This document shows positions 42,845-51,717 of a stretch of 64,000 bases of DNA, in pieces. This DNA comes from Mesorhizobium sp. CU3. GTDB taxonomy: Bacteria > Pseudomonadota > Alphaproteobacteria > Rhizobiales > Rhizobiaceae. Position 1 is the first letter of the stretch. Every line of letters starts with the position of its first letter. The translations under genes and the position numbers were made by a program. A model generated the notes under the pieces. The model was not told the DNA's origin and made no database searches. It saw nothing but the letters and a program-made list of their open reading frames with translations. Location of the stretch: the NCBI RefSeq assembly GCF_006442965.1, contig NZ_VFWX01000010.1, positions 62,001 through 126,000 on the forward strand, written 5' to 3'.

Positions 42845-43735
42845 ATGGCTGGAGTGATGAGCCGCCGCCTGGATGTCGATGCCATGCGGGCGTTGGTCGA
42901 GATCGAGAACCATGGTGGCGTCACGCGGGCGGCCGAGGTCCTGGGCCTGTCGCAATCGGCGGTCAGTCACAAGATCAGGAGACTGGAAGCGAGCCTAGAC
43001 TGCGAGATCCTCAGCCGGAAGGCGAACACGCCGATGTTCACCGCCGCCGGGCGCGATCTCCTGGGTTACGCGCGGCGCATCCTCGGGATCCATGACGAAG
43101 CGATCCTCAGCCTGTCGAAGAGCACGTTGCAAGGCAAGATCGCGTTGGGAATGACCGAGGATACGACCTGCACGGACCTCTCGCGCATCCTTGGCCGGTT
43201 TCGCCGGCTCTATCCCGAGGTGAGCGTGCGCACGCAGGTGCGGATGAGCCTTGCCTTGCAGGGACTGCTCGGCCAAGGCGCGCTGGATGCAGCCATCATC
43301 CAGGTGTTCCAGCACGAGGTTCGCCCCACCGACATCCTGCTGTTTCGCGAAACGCTGCATTGGGTGAAGTCTACCGACCTCGTCCTGTCGAAGGACAAGC
43401 CGGTGCCTTTTCTGTCCTTCGACGAGAACTGCTTCTACCGGCGCTGGGGTCTCGATCTCGGGCAGGACGAAGGAACGCTGTTCGAAATCGTGTTCGAATG
43501 CTCCAGCGCGGCTGGAATCGTTGCAGGCGTCACCTCCGGCCTCGGCGTAGCGCTGTTGAGCCAGCGGCACCTGCAACCCGAGATGGAGATTGTCGACACG
43601 GCTTTTCCCAAGCCTCCGGACCTCGCCTACGTCATCAGGCGCGCACGCGGCCCCCGCAATCAGGCGCTGGAGACGTTGATCACGGAAATCGTCGCCGAGG
43701 TAAACCGTCACGGCGCGCTTCAAATAGCAGTCTGA
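42845..43735 (+). CDS. LysR family transcriptional regulator
   Basis: 296 residues. Helix-turn-helix MRALVEIENHGGVTRAAEVLGLSQSAVSHKIRRLEASL at about 14-52, then the LysR substrate-binding domain. ATG 42845 has AGGA 6 bases upstream; a GTG-adjacent ATG at 42857 is the alternative. It is divergent from the EamA-haloacid dehalogenase pair and probably controls it. The inducer is unknown. Its stop lies 22 bases before the stop of the convergent emrB-type gene. Confidence 0.94.
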   Translation: MAGVMSRRLDVDAMRALVEIENHGGVTRAAEVLGLSQSAVSHKIRRLEASLDCEILSRKANTPMFTAAGRDLLGYARRILGIHDEAILSLSKSTLQGKIALGMTEDTTCTDLSRILGRFRRLYPEVSVRTQVRMSLALQGLLGQGALDAAIIQVFQHEVRPTDILLFRETLHWVKSTDLVLSKDKPVPFLSFDENCFYRRWGLDLGQDEGTLFEIVFECSSAAGIVAGVTSGLGVALLSQRHLQPEMEIVDTAFPKPPDLAYVIRRARGPRNQALETLITEIVAEVNRHGALQIAV

Positions 43736-43757
43736 GCAGAGGCCGGCTGGCCGCAGG

Positions 43758-45290
43758 TCAATCCATATGCGCTGCCGGCGCTCCACCGGCGGGTGCGGCC
43801 TTCGGCTTGCGCAGCAGGATGACGAAGGGGATCGCCGCCAGCGTCATCACCATCAGGATCTTGAAGTCGTTGATGTAGGAAATCATCATCGACTGAATGT
43901 TCACCGCAAGGTCGACCTGCGAAAGAGCCGCCGGATCGCCGGATGCCGCCGCCCGCGAAGCGGCCCACAGATTCGGGTTGTAGGGGTTGATGAAGGCCGA
44001 CAGCTCGGTGTGGTTGATCTGTGTGTTGCGCACCATCAGTGCCGCGACCACCGAGACGCCGATCGAGGAGCCCAGATTGCGCACCAGGCTGAACAGCGCG
44101 GTGGCGTCGGTGCGGTAGCGCGCGTCGAGCGTGGCGAAGGCGACCGTCGACAGCGGCACAAAGACCATGCCCATCCCCAGACCCTGGATGACGCCCGAGG
44201 TGAGGATCAGCCAATTGTCCATCTGCGGCGTGAAGCTCGCCATGGTGTAGAGCGATTGCGCGGTGAGCAGGAAGCCGAAGGCGACCAGGATTCGCGCATC
44301 GAACCTGTGCATGATGCGGCCGACGACCAGCATCGAGATCATCGTGCCGATGCCGCGCGGCCCCAGCACGACGCCGATGGTCACGGTCGGGTAGCCGAAT
44401 ATGGTGGCCAGCATCGGGGGCAACAGCGACATCGAGGCCAGGATCAGCACGCCCATCACGAAGATGAAGCCCAGCCCGGTCACGAAATTGCGGTCGAGGA
44501 AAATCTTGGGATCGATGAAGGGATGCTCCGATGTCACGGTGTGGATGATGAACACCCAGAAGCCGGTGAGCGACAGAGCAAGCTCGATCCAGATTTCGGC
44601 CGAATTGAACCAGTCGACCTCGCCGCCGCGGTCGAGAAGGAGCTGCAGCGCGCCGACGCCGAGCGAGATCATGGCGAAGCCGAAGAAGTCGAAGCCGCGC
44701 ACGCGCTTCGGGATGACAGGCAGATAGGCAGCCATGCCGACGAAGGCCAAAATGCCGACCGGCAGGTTGATGAAGAACACCCAGCGCCAGTTGAAGTTTT
44801 CGGTCAGCCAGCCCCCGAGTGTCGGCCCCAGGATCGGTCCGAGCATGATGCCGGCGCCCCAGATCGCCATCGCCTGGCCATGGCGCTCCTTCGGGTTGAT
44901 GTCGAGCAGGAAGGTTTGCGACAGCGGCACGATGGCCGCGCCGAAGACGCCCTGCAGCAGGCGGAAAAGCACTATCGTCTCGAGGCTCCAGGCGAGGCCG
45001 CAGAGCATCGAGAAGATGGTGAAGCCGACGACGGATGCTAGGAACAGCTGCTTGCGGCCGAGCCGGTCGGCGAGCCAGCCGGTGACCGGCGTCATGATCG
45101 CGGCGGCGACGATATAGGAGGTCAGCACCCAGTTGATGTTGTCGGGCGAGGCGCCGAGGTCGCCGGTCATGGTCGGCAGCGCGACATTGGCGATGGTGGT
45201 GTCGAGCGCCTGCATGATGGTCGCCAACATCAGCGCGACGGTGATCAGCCCGCGATGCGGCACTTCCTTGAAGGGTTCGGGCGTGCTCAT
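43758..45290 (-). CDS. emrB: DHA2 family MFS drug transporter (EmrB/QacA type)
   Basis: 510 residues with 14 helices. The N-terminal MLATIMQALDTTIANVALPTM and VTGWLADRLGRKQLFLASV (motif A) and the motif C-like GAGIMLGPILGPTLGG are typical of EmrB. It exports drugs or organic solutes as a complex with the membrane-fusion protein encoded upstream. A 294-base gap separates it from emrA, with an inverted repeat, so an extra promoter or attenuator is possible. Confidence 0.94.
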   Translation of the reverse strand: MSTPEPFKEVPHRGLITVALMLATIMQALDTTIANVALPTMTGDLGASPDNINWVLTSYIVAAAIMTPVTGWLADRLGRKQLFLASVVGFTIFSMLCGLAWSLETIVLFRLLQGVFGAAIVPLSQTFLLDINPKERHGQAMAIWGAGIMLGPILGPTLGGWLTENFNWRWVFFINLPVGILAFVGMAAYLPVIPKRVRGFDFFGFAMISLGVGALQLLLDRGGEVDWFNSAEIWIELALSLTGFWVFIIHTVTSEHPFIDPKIFLDRNFVTGLGFIFVMGVLILASMSLLPPMLATIFGYPTVTIGVVLGPRGIGTMISMLVVGRIMHRFDARILVAFGFLLTAQSLYTMASFTPQMDNWLILTSGVIQGLGMGMVFVPLSTVAFATLDARYRTDATALFSLVRNLGSSIGVSVVAALMVRNTQINHTELSAFINPYNPNLWAASRAAASGDPAALSQVDLAVNIQSMMISYINDFKILMVMTLAAIPFVILLRKPKAAPAGGAPAAHMD

Positions 45291-45332
45291 GGTGCTGAAC
45301 TTCCAGCCGGTAACAAAGACGTGTAGACTAGG

Positions 45333-45448
45333 TTTCCGGGCGGCAAGCCTTCCGTTGAAAGACCTTCATCGCGGTGGGACGCGACTATCGATGTGGGGGT
45401 TACATCGACCGAAAGTCTCGACTGGAGCGGATGCCTGCCGCCCGGAAA
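45333..45448. repeat. Inverted repeat in the emrA-emrB gap
   Basis: 13-base perfect arms TTTCCGGGCGGCA (45333-45345) and its complement (45436-45448), extendable to about 16 with one mismatch, around a 90-base core with a smaller hairpin CGATGT-ACATCG. It fills much of the 294-base gap between the two genes. No coding frame. A mobile palindromic element or a structured RNA are both possible. Confidence 0.65.
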
Positions 45449-45584
45449 TTTGAGGACCGACGGGTCCGTGTTGAAGGCTTCAGTTTTGATGACGCCGCCA
45501 GGCGGCCGACCTCAAATGCTTGTCCTTCCCACCCCTCCCCTCAGACCAATCCCCTCCGCCCCCAATCCCCGGGCGCGTGTCTTG

Positions 45585-46766
45585 TTACTGCGTGTGCTCG
45601 CCCGCCGTGGCGTGGCTGAAGATCGACGGCCAGCCGCGCGCCACGCCGGTGTCGACGGTGACGGTGGCGCTCATGCCGGTGCGCAGCGCCATCTTGGCGT
45701 CCGGATCCGTCAACTCCAGCCGCACCGGAATGCGCTGCGTGACCTTGACCCAGTTGCCGGTGGCGTTCTGCGCGGGCAGCAGCGAGAACTCCGCGCCGGT
45801 GCCGGCGCCGATCGCCTTGACCGTCGCCTCGAAAGTACGGCCCGGATAGGTGTCGACGACGATTTCGGCCTTCTGGCCCGGCTTCATGTTGGTGAGCTGG
45901 GTTTCCTTGAAATTGGCGTCGATCCAGGTGTCGCCGGTCTCGACCAGCGCGAACAGCGGCGTGCCGACCGAAACATACTGGCCGACCTTGAAGGAGGCGG
46001 CCTGGTAGATGATGCCGTCGGCCGGCGCCTTCACCGTGGTCTGGCCGAGGTTGTAGGCCGCCTTGTCGCGCGCGGCCAAGGCCGACATCACGGTCGGATG
46101 CTTGTCGGTCTCGATGTCCGGATTGCCGCCTAGCGCGGCCTTGGCACTGACGATGCCCTGCTGGGCGACGGCCAGTTGCTGCTTGGCCTTGTCGAGATCG
46201 TTGCGGGCCTGGTCGAGCGAGGACTTGGCGTTGATGCCCTTCTGCGCCAGATCGGCGGCGCGGTCATATTGCGACTGCGCGAAATCGACCTCGCTGCTCG
46301 CCGACTTCTCCTGCGCCATCGCCTGGCTGTAGGCGGCGCGCAGCTGCTCGACATTGAGGCGTGCGGCGGCAACCGCCGCGTCGGCCTCGGCCAATGCAAT
46401 GCGGTAAGGCTCCGGATCGATGACGAAGAGCAGGTCGCCCTGCTTGACCGTCTGATTGTCGTCGATGCCGACCTGGACGATGCGGCCGGCCGTGTCGGAA
46501 GCGACCGAAATCCTGGCCTGCTGCAGATTGGCGTTCTCGGTTTCCTGGTAGCGGCCGCCGGTCACCCAGACGTAAGCGCCGCCGATCGCCAACGCCGCCG
46601 GTAGGGCGATCATCAGAAGCATGCGGCCGATGCGGCGCTTCTTCTTCGGGGCTGCGGGTGCTGGCCGTGGCTCGGGCGCCGAGGCGACAGGAGCAGCAGC
46701 CGGCTGCGCCGGGGCCTCCAGCTTGGTGACGACGTTGTCGTCTTCTCGCTTGGCCGCCGCGCTCAT
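45585..46766 (-). CDS. emrA: HlyD/EmrA family membrane-fusion protein
   Basis: 393 residues. A basic, proline/alanine-rich cytoplasmic start is followed by one membrane anchor (MLLMIALPAALAIGGAYVWV), the lipoyl-like half-motifs (ASDTAGRIVQVGIDDNQTVKQGDLLFVIDPEPY) and a coiled-coil hairpin (about residues 115-215), then VKAPADGIIYQ and a beta-barrel. It links the EmrB-type pump to the outer membrane. The start overlaps the marR stop (ATGA). Confidence 0.94.
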   Translation of the reverse strand: MSAAAKREDDNVVTKLEAPAQPAAAPVASAPEPRPAPAAPKKKRRIGRMLLMIALPAALAIGGAYVWVTGGRYQETENANLQQARISVASDTAGRIVQVGIDDNQTVKQGDLLFVIDPEPYRIALAEADAAVAAARLNVEQLRAAYSQAMAQEKSASSEVDFAQSQYDRAADLAQKGINAKSSLDQARNDLDKAKQQLAVAQQGIVSAKAALGGNPDIETDKHPTVMSALAARDKAAYNLGQTTVKAPADGIIYQAASFKVGQYVSVGTPLFALVETGDTWIDANFKETQLTNMKPGQKAEIVVDTYPGRTFEATVKAIGAGTGAEFSLLPAQNATGNWVKVTQRIPVRLELTDPDAKMALRTGMSATVTVDTGVARGWPSIFSHATAGEHTQ

Positions 46767-47242
46767 GCCGCCGCCCCTTGTCTGCTCTTGATCTTTTCCA
46801 GGGACGATGCCTCGCCGTCCGTGAGGTTCTGCACGATAATGTCCAGCACCCGGATCAGCGTGCGCCGGTCTTCCGGCGAAACGCCGGTCAGGGATTCCTC
46901 ATAGACCTCGCCGGCAAGGCTTTTGACGTCGGCATAGGCTGCGCTCGCCTTCTCGGTCGGGAAGATCATGCGCACGCGCCTGTCGGTCGCGTCCTGGCGG
47001 CGCTCGATCCAGCCACCCTCCTCCATCCGGTCGACCAGGCGCGAAACGCTGATCGGCTCGATTTCGAGAAGTTCCGCCAGCCGCGCCTGGGTGATGCCCT
47101 CTTCCTTGGCGACGCGCACCATCAGCCGCCATTGCGCCGAGGAAAGCCCCAGCCCGCGTGCGCGTCCCTCGAAGCGCTTGCGCATGAGGCGCTGCACGTC
47201 GTGGATCAAAAATCCCAATCTGTCGATGCCATCTGAAACCAT
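46763..47242 (-). CDS. MarR family transcriptional regulator
   Basis: 159 residues. Winged helix-turn-helix: ITQARLAELLEIEPISVSRLVDRMEEGGWIERRQDATDRRVRMIF at about 52-97, with dimerisation helices at both ends. It is the first gene of marR-emrA-emrB, so it probably represses the efflux operon and releases it on binding a drug. A palindrome in the promoter region supports autoregulation. Confidence 0.94.
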   Translation of the reverse strand: MVSDGIDRLGFLIHDVQRLMRKRFEGRARGLGLSSAQWRLMVRVAKEEGITQARLAELLEIEPISVSRLVDRMEEGGWIERRQDATDRRVRMIFPTEKASAAYADVKSLAGEVYEESLTGVSPEDRRTLIRVLDIIVQNLTDGEASSLEKIKSRQGAAA

Positions 47243-47257
47243 GAGCGATAGATATAA

Positions 47258-47269
47258 TAAGCGTGCTTA
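47258..47269. promoter_or_regulatory. Candidate MarR operator
   Basis: TAAGCGTGCTTA, a palindrome with 5-bp perfect arms, 16 bases upstream of the marR ATG and next to AT-rich -10-like sequence on the minus strand. Remaining sequence of the 47243-47507 gap holds no gene. Confidence 0.55.
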
Positions 47270-47507
47270 CTATTCAAGGGAAAGCTTTGAGCCGGAGGCC
47301 GGCAATGGACATTGCCTGCATGCGATGCCTCCGCGGCCAGCTCCGTTGAGGTTTCGCTTGGTTCGGCCCAACGCGCCAGCAGGCTTGAGGCGATGCATTC
47401 ACAGCAAGGCATCAAGCATCTGAAAATTCACTGTGTTTTTCATCTCACGCTGGCGCCGCCCGGCTCGCTCGTGATAGATATCGAGCCAAGGATCGGGGGA
47501 TCATGCA

Positions 47508-48110
47508 ATGCCGACGCTTTACGCGCTGAAGCCGGCTTTCCAGGACAGGTTGCGGCCGATTGTCGGCAGGCTGGCGGCCATGGGCGTGACGGCCAATGGC
47601 ATCACCATCCTGGCAGCCGTGCTGTCGATCGCAGCCGGAACGGCCATCGCAGTCCTGCCCGGCTGGCGCTCGGTGCTCCTCCTCATCCCCATCGTGCTCT
47701 TCGTGCGCATGGCGCTCAACGCCATCGATGGCATGCTGGCGCGTGAGCACGGCCAGGCCTCGACCCTCGGCATGTATCTCAACGAAATCTGCGACGTAGT
47801 CTCGGACCTTGCGCTGATCCTGCCCTTTGCCGTCTTCGCGCAATTCGGCGCCTGGGGCGTGGTCGCTTTCGCCATCGCCGCGATGCTGACCGAGTTCGCC
47901 GGTGTGCTCGGCATTCCCGCGGGCATCGGGCGCAACTATGCGGGGCCGTTTGGTAAGAGCGACAGGGCGCTGGCGCTCGGCGTGATCGCGGTGCTCACCG
48001 CCGCCGGGCTGTGGCCCGGGGTGATCGCGCCTTTTGTGTTTCCGGCCATGGCTACGCTTTCGCTGCTGACCGCCATAAACCGGATACGTGCCGGTCTTAC
48101 TGGCGGCTAG
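47508..48110 (+). CDS. CDP-alcohol phosphatidyltransferase family protein (YnbA-like)
   Basis: 200 residues with about six helices. The CDP-alcohol motif reads N-A-I-D-G-M-L-A-R-E-H, eight residues, G-M-Y-L-N-E-I-C-D. The consensus is DxxDGxxARx8GxxxDxxxD, so the first and third aspartates are asparagine here while the second and fourth are kept. The rest of the fold is intact (PFGKSDRALALG after it). From memory, E. coli YnbA has a similar changed motif, which I cannot verify. First gene of a six-gene envelope-lipid operon. Confidence 0.88.
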   Translation: MPTLYALKPAFQDRLRPIVGRLAAMGVTANGITILAAVLSIAAGTAIAVLPGWRSVLLLIPIVLFVRMALNAIDGMLAREHGQASTLGMYLNEICDVVSDLALILPFAVFAQFGAWGVVAFAIAAMLTEFAGVLGIPAGIGRNYAGPFGKSDRALALGVIAVLTAAGLWPGVIAPFVFPAMATLSLLTAINRIRAGLTGG

Positions 48111-48146
48111 GTATCGAGGCCCACGATGCCGTCTGAGGGGAACACC

Positions 48147-49934
48147 ATGCTGCACGAACCAATCGCCGCCGCGCCGGCGCAAAGCCTTGCGCGGAAGGCG
48201 CAGGAACGCATGTTCAGCAGCCATGACGGCACACAGATCTTCTACCGTTTCTGGCCAGCGGTATCAGCCGAGGCTAAGGGCGCCGTGGTGCTGTTCCATC
48301 GCGGCCACGAGCATGGCGGGCGCATGATGCATCTGGTCGACGAGTTAGGCATGCCCGACCACGCCTTCTACGCTTGGGATGCGCGCGGCAACGGCCGCTC
48401 GGCCGGCGAGCGCGGCTATGCGCCGTCTTTCGCGGCGCTTGTGCGCGACATCGACTGTTTCATGCGCGAGATCGCCGCCAAGGACGGTTTCGGCGCACAG
48501 GATATCGCGCTGATCGCGCAGTCCTTCGGCGCGGTACTGACGGCGGCCTGGGTGCATGATTACGCGCCGAAACTGCGCGCCATGGTGCTCGCCTCGCCCG
48601 CTTTCTCGGTCAAGCTCTATGTGCCCTTCGCCAAGGAAGGCATCGCGTTCTGGCAGAAGATCAAGGGGCGCTTCTTCGTCAATTCCTATGTCAAGGCTAG
48701 CCTGCTTACCCATGACCCGGTGCGCATCGCCTCCTTCGAGAACGATCCGCTGATCACGCGGCCGATCGCTTCCAACATCCTGGTCGAGCTCTACCAGCAT
48801 GCGGCGCGGATTGTGTCCGATGCCCGCGCCATCACCGTGCCGACGCAGTTGCTTTTGTCGGGCAGCGACTGGGTGGTTCGTCACGGTCCGCAGCACGAGT
48901 TCTTCGTCAATCTCGGCAGCCGCGTGAAGGAACGGCATGTCCTGCCCGGCTTCTTCCACGACACGCTGGGCGAACGCGACCGCGCCAAGGCGATCGACCT
49001 GATCCGGCCTTTCCTGGAAGGCCAGTCCGAGGCGCCGGCTCCTATTGCCGACCTGAAGCAGGCGGACATCGCCGGCTATACCCGCGACGAGGCCGACAGG
49101 CTCGCGTCGCCGCTCGACCTTCTCTCGCCCAAGGGGCTCTACTGGGCATTGAGCCGCTCCTCCATCCGCATCGGCAGTTGGTTCTCGCGCGGCATGAAGA
49201 TCGGCGTCGGCACCGGCTTCGATTCCGGCTCGACGCTGGACTATGTCTATGAGAACGACACGCGCGGCCTCGGACCGATCGGCCGCATGGTCGACAGGAC
49301 CTTTCTCGACGCCATCGGCTGGCGTGGCATCCGCCAGCGCAAGCTCAATCTCGAAGAGCTGATCGGTTCGGCGCTGGCGACGCTCAAATCCGCCGGACGC
49401 CCCGGCCATATCATCGACATCGCAGCCGGCCACGGCCGCTATGTGCTCGATGCGATCGCCCAGAGCCCGGAGCAGCCGGCCAGCGTACGCCTGCGCGACT
49501 ATTCCGACCTCAATGTCGAATTGGGCCGCAAGCTGATTGCGGATCGGCAATTGCCGGCGAGCGTCTCATTCGAGCGCGCCGACGCCTTCGACGGCGAGGG
49601 TCTGGCCAGGCTCGACCCGGCGCCGGATCTCGCCATCGTCTCCGGCCTCTACGAACTCTTCGCGGACAACGCGCTGATTTCGCGCTCGCTTGGCGGCCTG
49701 GCCCGCGCCATGCAACCGGGCAGCCTGCTGATCTACACCAACCAGCCCTGGCATCCACAGCTCGAAATGATCGCACGCAGCCTGACCTCGCATCGCGGCG
49801 GCGAGGCCTGGGTGATGCGGCGGCGCACGCAAGGCGAGATGGACCAGCTGGTCGAGGCGGCCGGCTTCGAGAAGCTCGACCAGCGCATCGACCAATGGGG
49901 CATCTTCACCGTCTCGCTGGCAAGGCGGCGCTAG
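48147..49934 (+). CDS. Bifunctional alpha/beta hydrolase / SAM-dependent methyltransferase (YnbC-like)
   Basis: 595 residues. The N-terminal half is an alpha/beta hydrolase of the monoacylglycerol lipase type: VVLFHRGHEHGGRM, YAWDARGNGRSAGERG, nucleophile elbow IAQSFGAV (Ser) and the C-terminal GFFHDTLGE (His). The second half is a methyltransferase with GHIIDIAAGHGRYVLDAI as SAM motif and FTVSLARR at the end. E. coli YnbC has this same fusion. ATG 48147 follows GAGGGG by 6 bases and is preferred to ATG 48126. It may remodel a lipid head group or acyl chain; the substrate is unknown. Confidence 0.9.
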   Translation: MLHEPIAAAPAQSLARKAQERMFSSHDGTQIFYRFWPAVSAEAKGAVVLFHRGHEHGGRMMHLVDELGMPDHAFYAWDARGNGRSAGERGYAPSFAALVRDIDCFMREIAAKDGFGAQDIALIAQSFGAVLTAAWVHDYAPKLRAMVLASPAFSVKLYVPFAKEGIAFWQKIKGRFFVNSYVKASLLTHDPVRIASFENDPLITRPIASNILVELYQHAARIVSDARAITVPTQLLLSGSDWVVRHGPQHEFFVNLGSRVKERHVLPGFFHDTLGERDRAKAIDLIRPFLEGQSEAPAPIADLKQADIAGYTRDEADRLASPLDLLSPKGLYWALSRSSIRIGSWFSRGMKIGVGTGFDSGSTLDYVYENDTRGLGPIGRMVDRTFLDAIGWRGIRQRKLNLEELIGSALATLKSAGRPGHIIDIAAGHGRYVLDAIAQSPEQPASVRLRDYSDLNVELGRKLIADRQLPASVSFERADAFDGEGLARLDPAPDLAIVSGLYELFADNALISRSLGGLARAMQPGSLLIYTNQPWHPQLEMIARSLTSHRGGEAWVMRRRTQGEMDQLVEAAGFEKLDQRIDQWGIFTVSLARRR

Positions 49935-49945
49935 GACTTCCACGC

Positions 49946-51277
49946 ATGCCCGCCAGCGCCGAGCCCCCGCCACTTCCTGCCTCCTCCCAGTCCTATGGGC
50001 GTGTCGTCATTCGGGCAGCCCTTTGGCTCGCATTTCTCGCGCCGTTCTTCTACTCGACCTATGGCTTCGCCAATTGGCTGGCCTCGACGCGGGAGCACGT
50101 CGGCAGCATCGTGTTCTCCTGGGAACACCGTGTACCGTTCCTCGCTTGGACGATCGTGCCCTACTGGTCGATCAACCTGTTCTACGCCCTATCGCTGCTG
50201 CTCAACGACAGCACGCAAGGCGTGAACCGGCTGGCCGGGCGCTATCTTACCGCGCAGGTCGTCGCCGTTTCTTGCTTCATCCTGTTTCCGCTGACCGCCA
50301 CCTTCGTGCGGCCGGCGACCACCGGCCTGCCGGGCTTCCTGTTCGCCGTGCTCGGCGGTTTCGACAAGCCATTCAATCAGGCGCCGTCGCTGCATATCGC
50401 GCTCCTGGTGATCATCTGGGATCACTGGCGCCAGCGCCTCGGCGGGTCCCTCCTGCTGGTTTGGCACATCTGGTGTTTCCTGATCGGCGCCTCGGTGCTG
50501 ACGACCTGGCAGCACCATTTCATCGACATCCCGACCGGGGCGCTGCTCGGCTTCTTCGCGCTCTGGCTGTTCCCGGCCAAGGGCGAGCTGCCCTTCGCCG
50601 GTTTTCGTCTCACCGGCGATCTCAAAGCCAGGCGGCTCTCGCTGTATTACGGGCTCGGCGCCGCCTTGGCGCTTGCCGGCGCGGCCATCGGCGTCTTTTT
50701 CTCTCCGATCGCGCTTGTGCTCCTGTGGCCGGCGCTGGCGCTCGCCATCGTCGCCTTCGCCTATGCGGGGGCCGGCGCGAAAGTGTTCCAGAAGACGGCG
50801 AACGGCCATGTGTCGCCGGCAAGCCGCATCCTGCTCTGGCCGTACCGGCTGGGCGCCAGGGTCAATGTCTGGGCCTGGACGCGCAAGCTCCCGGCAACGG
50901 TGGCGATAACAGACGGCGTCTTCCTCGGACGATTTCCCTCGGCGAGCGAAGCCGACAGCTTCGGCACGGTGATCGATCTTGCCGCCGAGCTCGAACGGCC
51001 AAGCGGCGCGACGGAACGCTGGATCAGCGTCGACATGCTCGATCTACTGCCGCCGACGGCCGACAGGCTCGACCATGCGGCGGCGGCGATCGAGCCGGCG
51101 CGCCGTCAGGGCACGGTGCTGGTGTGCTGCGCGCTCGGCTTCCAGCGCAGCGCCACCGTCATCGCCAATTGGCTTGTCACCAGCGGCCGTTCGCACACGC
51201 CGGCGCAGGCGCGAAAGCAACTGGCCGCATCGGGCCGGCCGGTGCATCTTCAGGTCGGACTGGACGAGCCGGCATGA
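49946..51277 (+). CDS. PAP2 / dual-specificity phosphatase fusion membrane protein (YnbD-like)
   Basis: 443 residues. The N-terminal half has about six helices with the PAP2-type active site: FVRPATTGLPG, PSLHIAL and the third motif WQHHFIDIPTGALLGF. The C-terminal quarter is a cytoplasmic dual-specificity-phosphatase-like domain with CALGFQRSATV, a CX5R loop in which the usual preceding histidine is cysteine. Both parts suggest lipid-phosphate or head-group chemistry. It precedes a small membrane protein gene with a 4-base overlap. Confidence 0.88.
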   Translation: MPASAEPPPLPASSQSYGRVVIRAALWLAFLAPFFYSTYGFANWLASTREHVGSIVFSWEHRVPFLAWTIVPYWSINLFYALSLLLNDSTQGVNRLAGRYLTAQVVAVSCFILFPLTATFVRPATTGLPGFLFAVLGGFDKPFNQAPSLHIALLVIIWDHWRQRLGGSLLLVWHIWCFLIGASVLTTWQHHFIDIPTGALLGFFALWLFPAKGELPFAGFRLTGDLKARRLSLYYGLGAALALAGAAIGVFFSPIALVLLWPALALAIVAFAYAGAGAKVFQKTANGHVSPASRILLWPYRLGARVNVWAWTRKLPATVAITDGVFLGRFPSASEADSFGTVIDLAAELERPSGATERWISVDMLDLLPPTADRLDHAAAAIEPARRQGTVLVCCALGFQRSATVIANWLVTSGRSHTPAQARKQLAASGRPVHLQVGLDEPA

Positions 51278-51717
51278 ACGACGCCGCCTATCAGGAAAAA
51301 ACAGGCCGCTTCGCCGCCATGCTGGTCACGCAGGCGACGTGGCCGGCCGTGATCGTGATCGCCGGCGACTGCCTCGCGCCGCTGGTCGCCTCGGCGCGCG
51401 GCGCGCTCCATGCTCCCTTCGCGATGCTGGGATTGCTCGGCGCGGCGGCGAGCGCGGTCGTGGTGCTTGGACTTTCGGCGCTTCTGTTTTTCGACGCGCT
51501 GCTGTTCCGGCTGATGGCGACGTATGATGACGAGCTTTCCGGCGGCGCCGCGGTCGACGACATGCTGGCGCGCATGCGGCTGAAGCCGGCGCCGGCCGTG
51601 ACGCGCCCGCTCGACGATCGCATCGCCGGAACGCGCCGGCTGCTCGTCCGGCAGCGCATCGCCTTCGCGGTGTTCGTCGTTGCCTTCCTTTGGGCCGGGT
51701 TCTGGATGCCACGATGA
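51274..51717 (+). CDS. Small hypothetical membrane protein in the lipid operon
   Basis: 147 residues with two or three helices (MLGLLGAAASAVVVLGLSALLFFDALLF and IAFAVFVVAFLWAGFWMPR). I do not recognise the family. It overlaps the PAP2 gene stop (ATGA) and the acyltransferase start (ATGA), so it is translated with the lipid genes. A role as scaffold or regulator of the neighbouring enzymes is only a guess. Confidence 0.75.
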   Translation: MNDAAYQEKTGRFAAMLVTQATWPAVIVIAGDCLAPLVASARGALHAPFAMLGLLGAAASAVVVLGLSALLFFDALLFRLMATYDDELSGGAAVDDMLARMRLKPAPAVTRPLDDRIAGTRRLLVRQRIAFAVFVVAFLWAGFWMPR

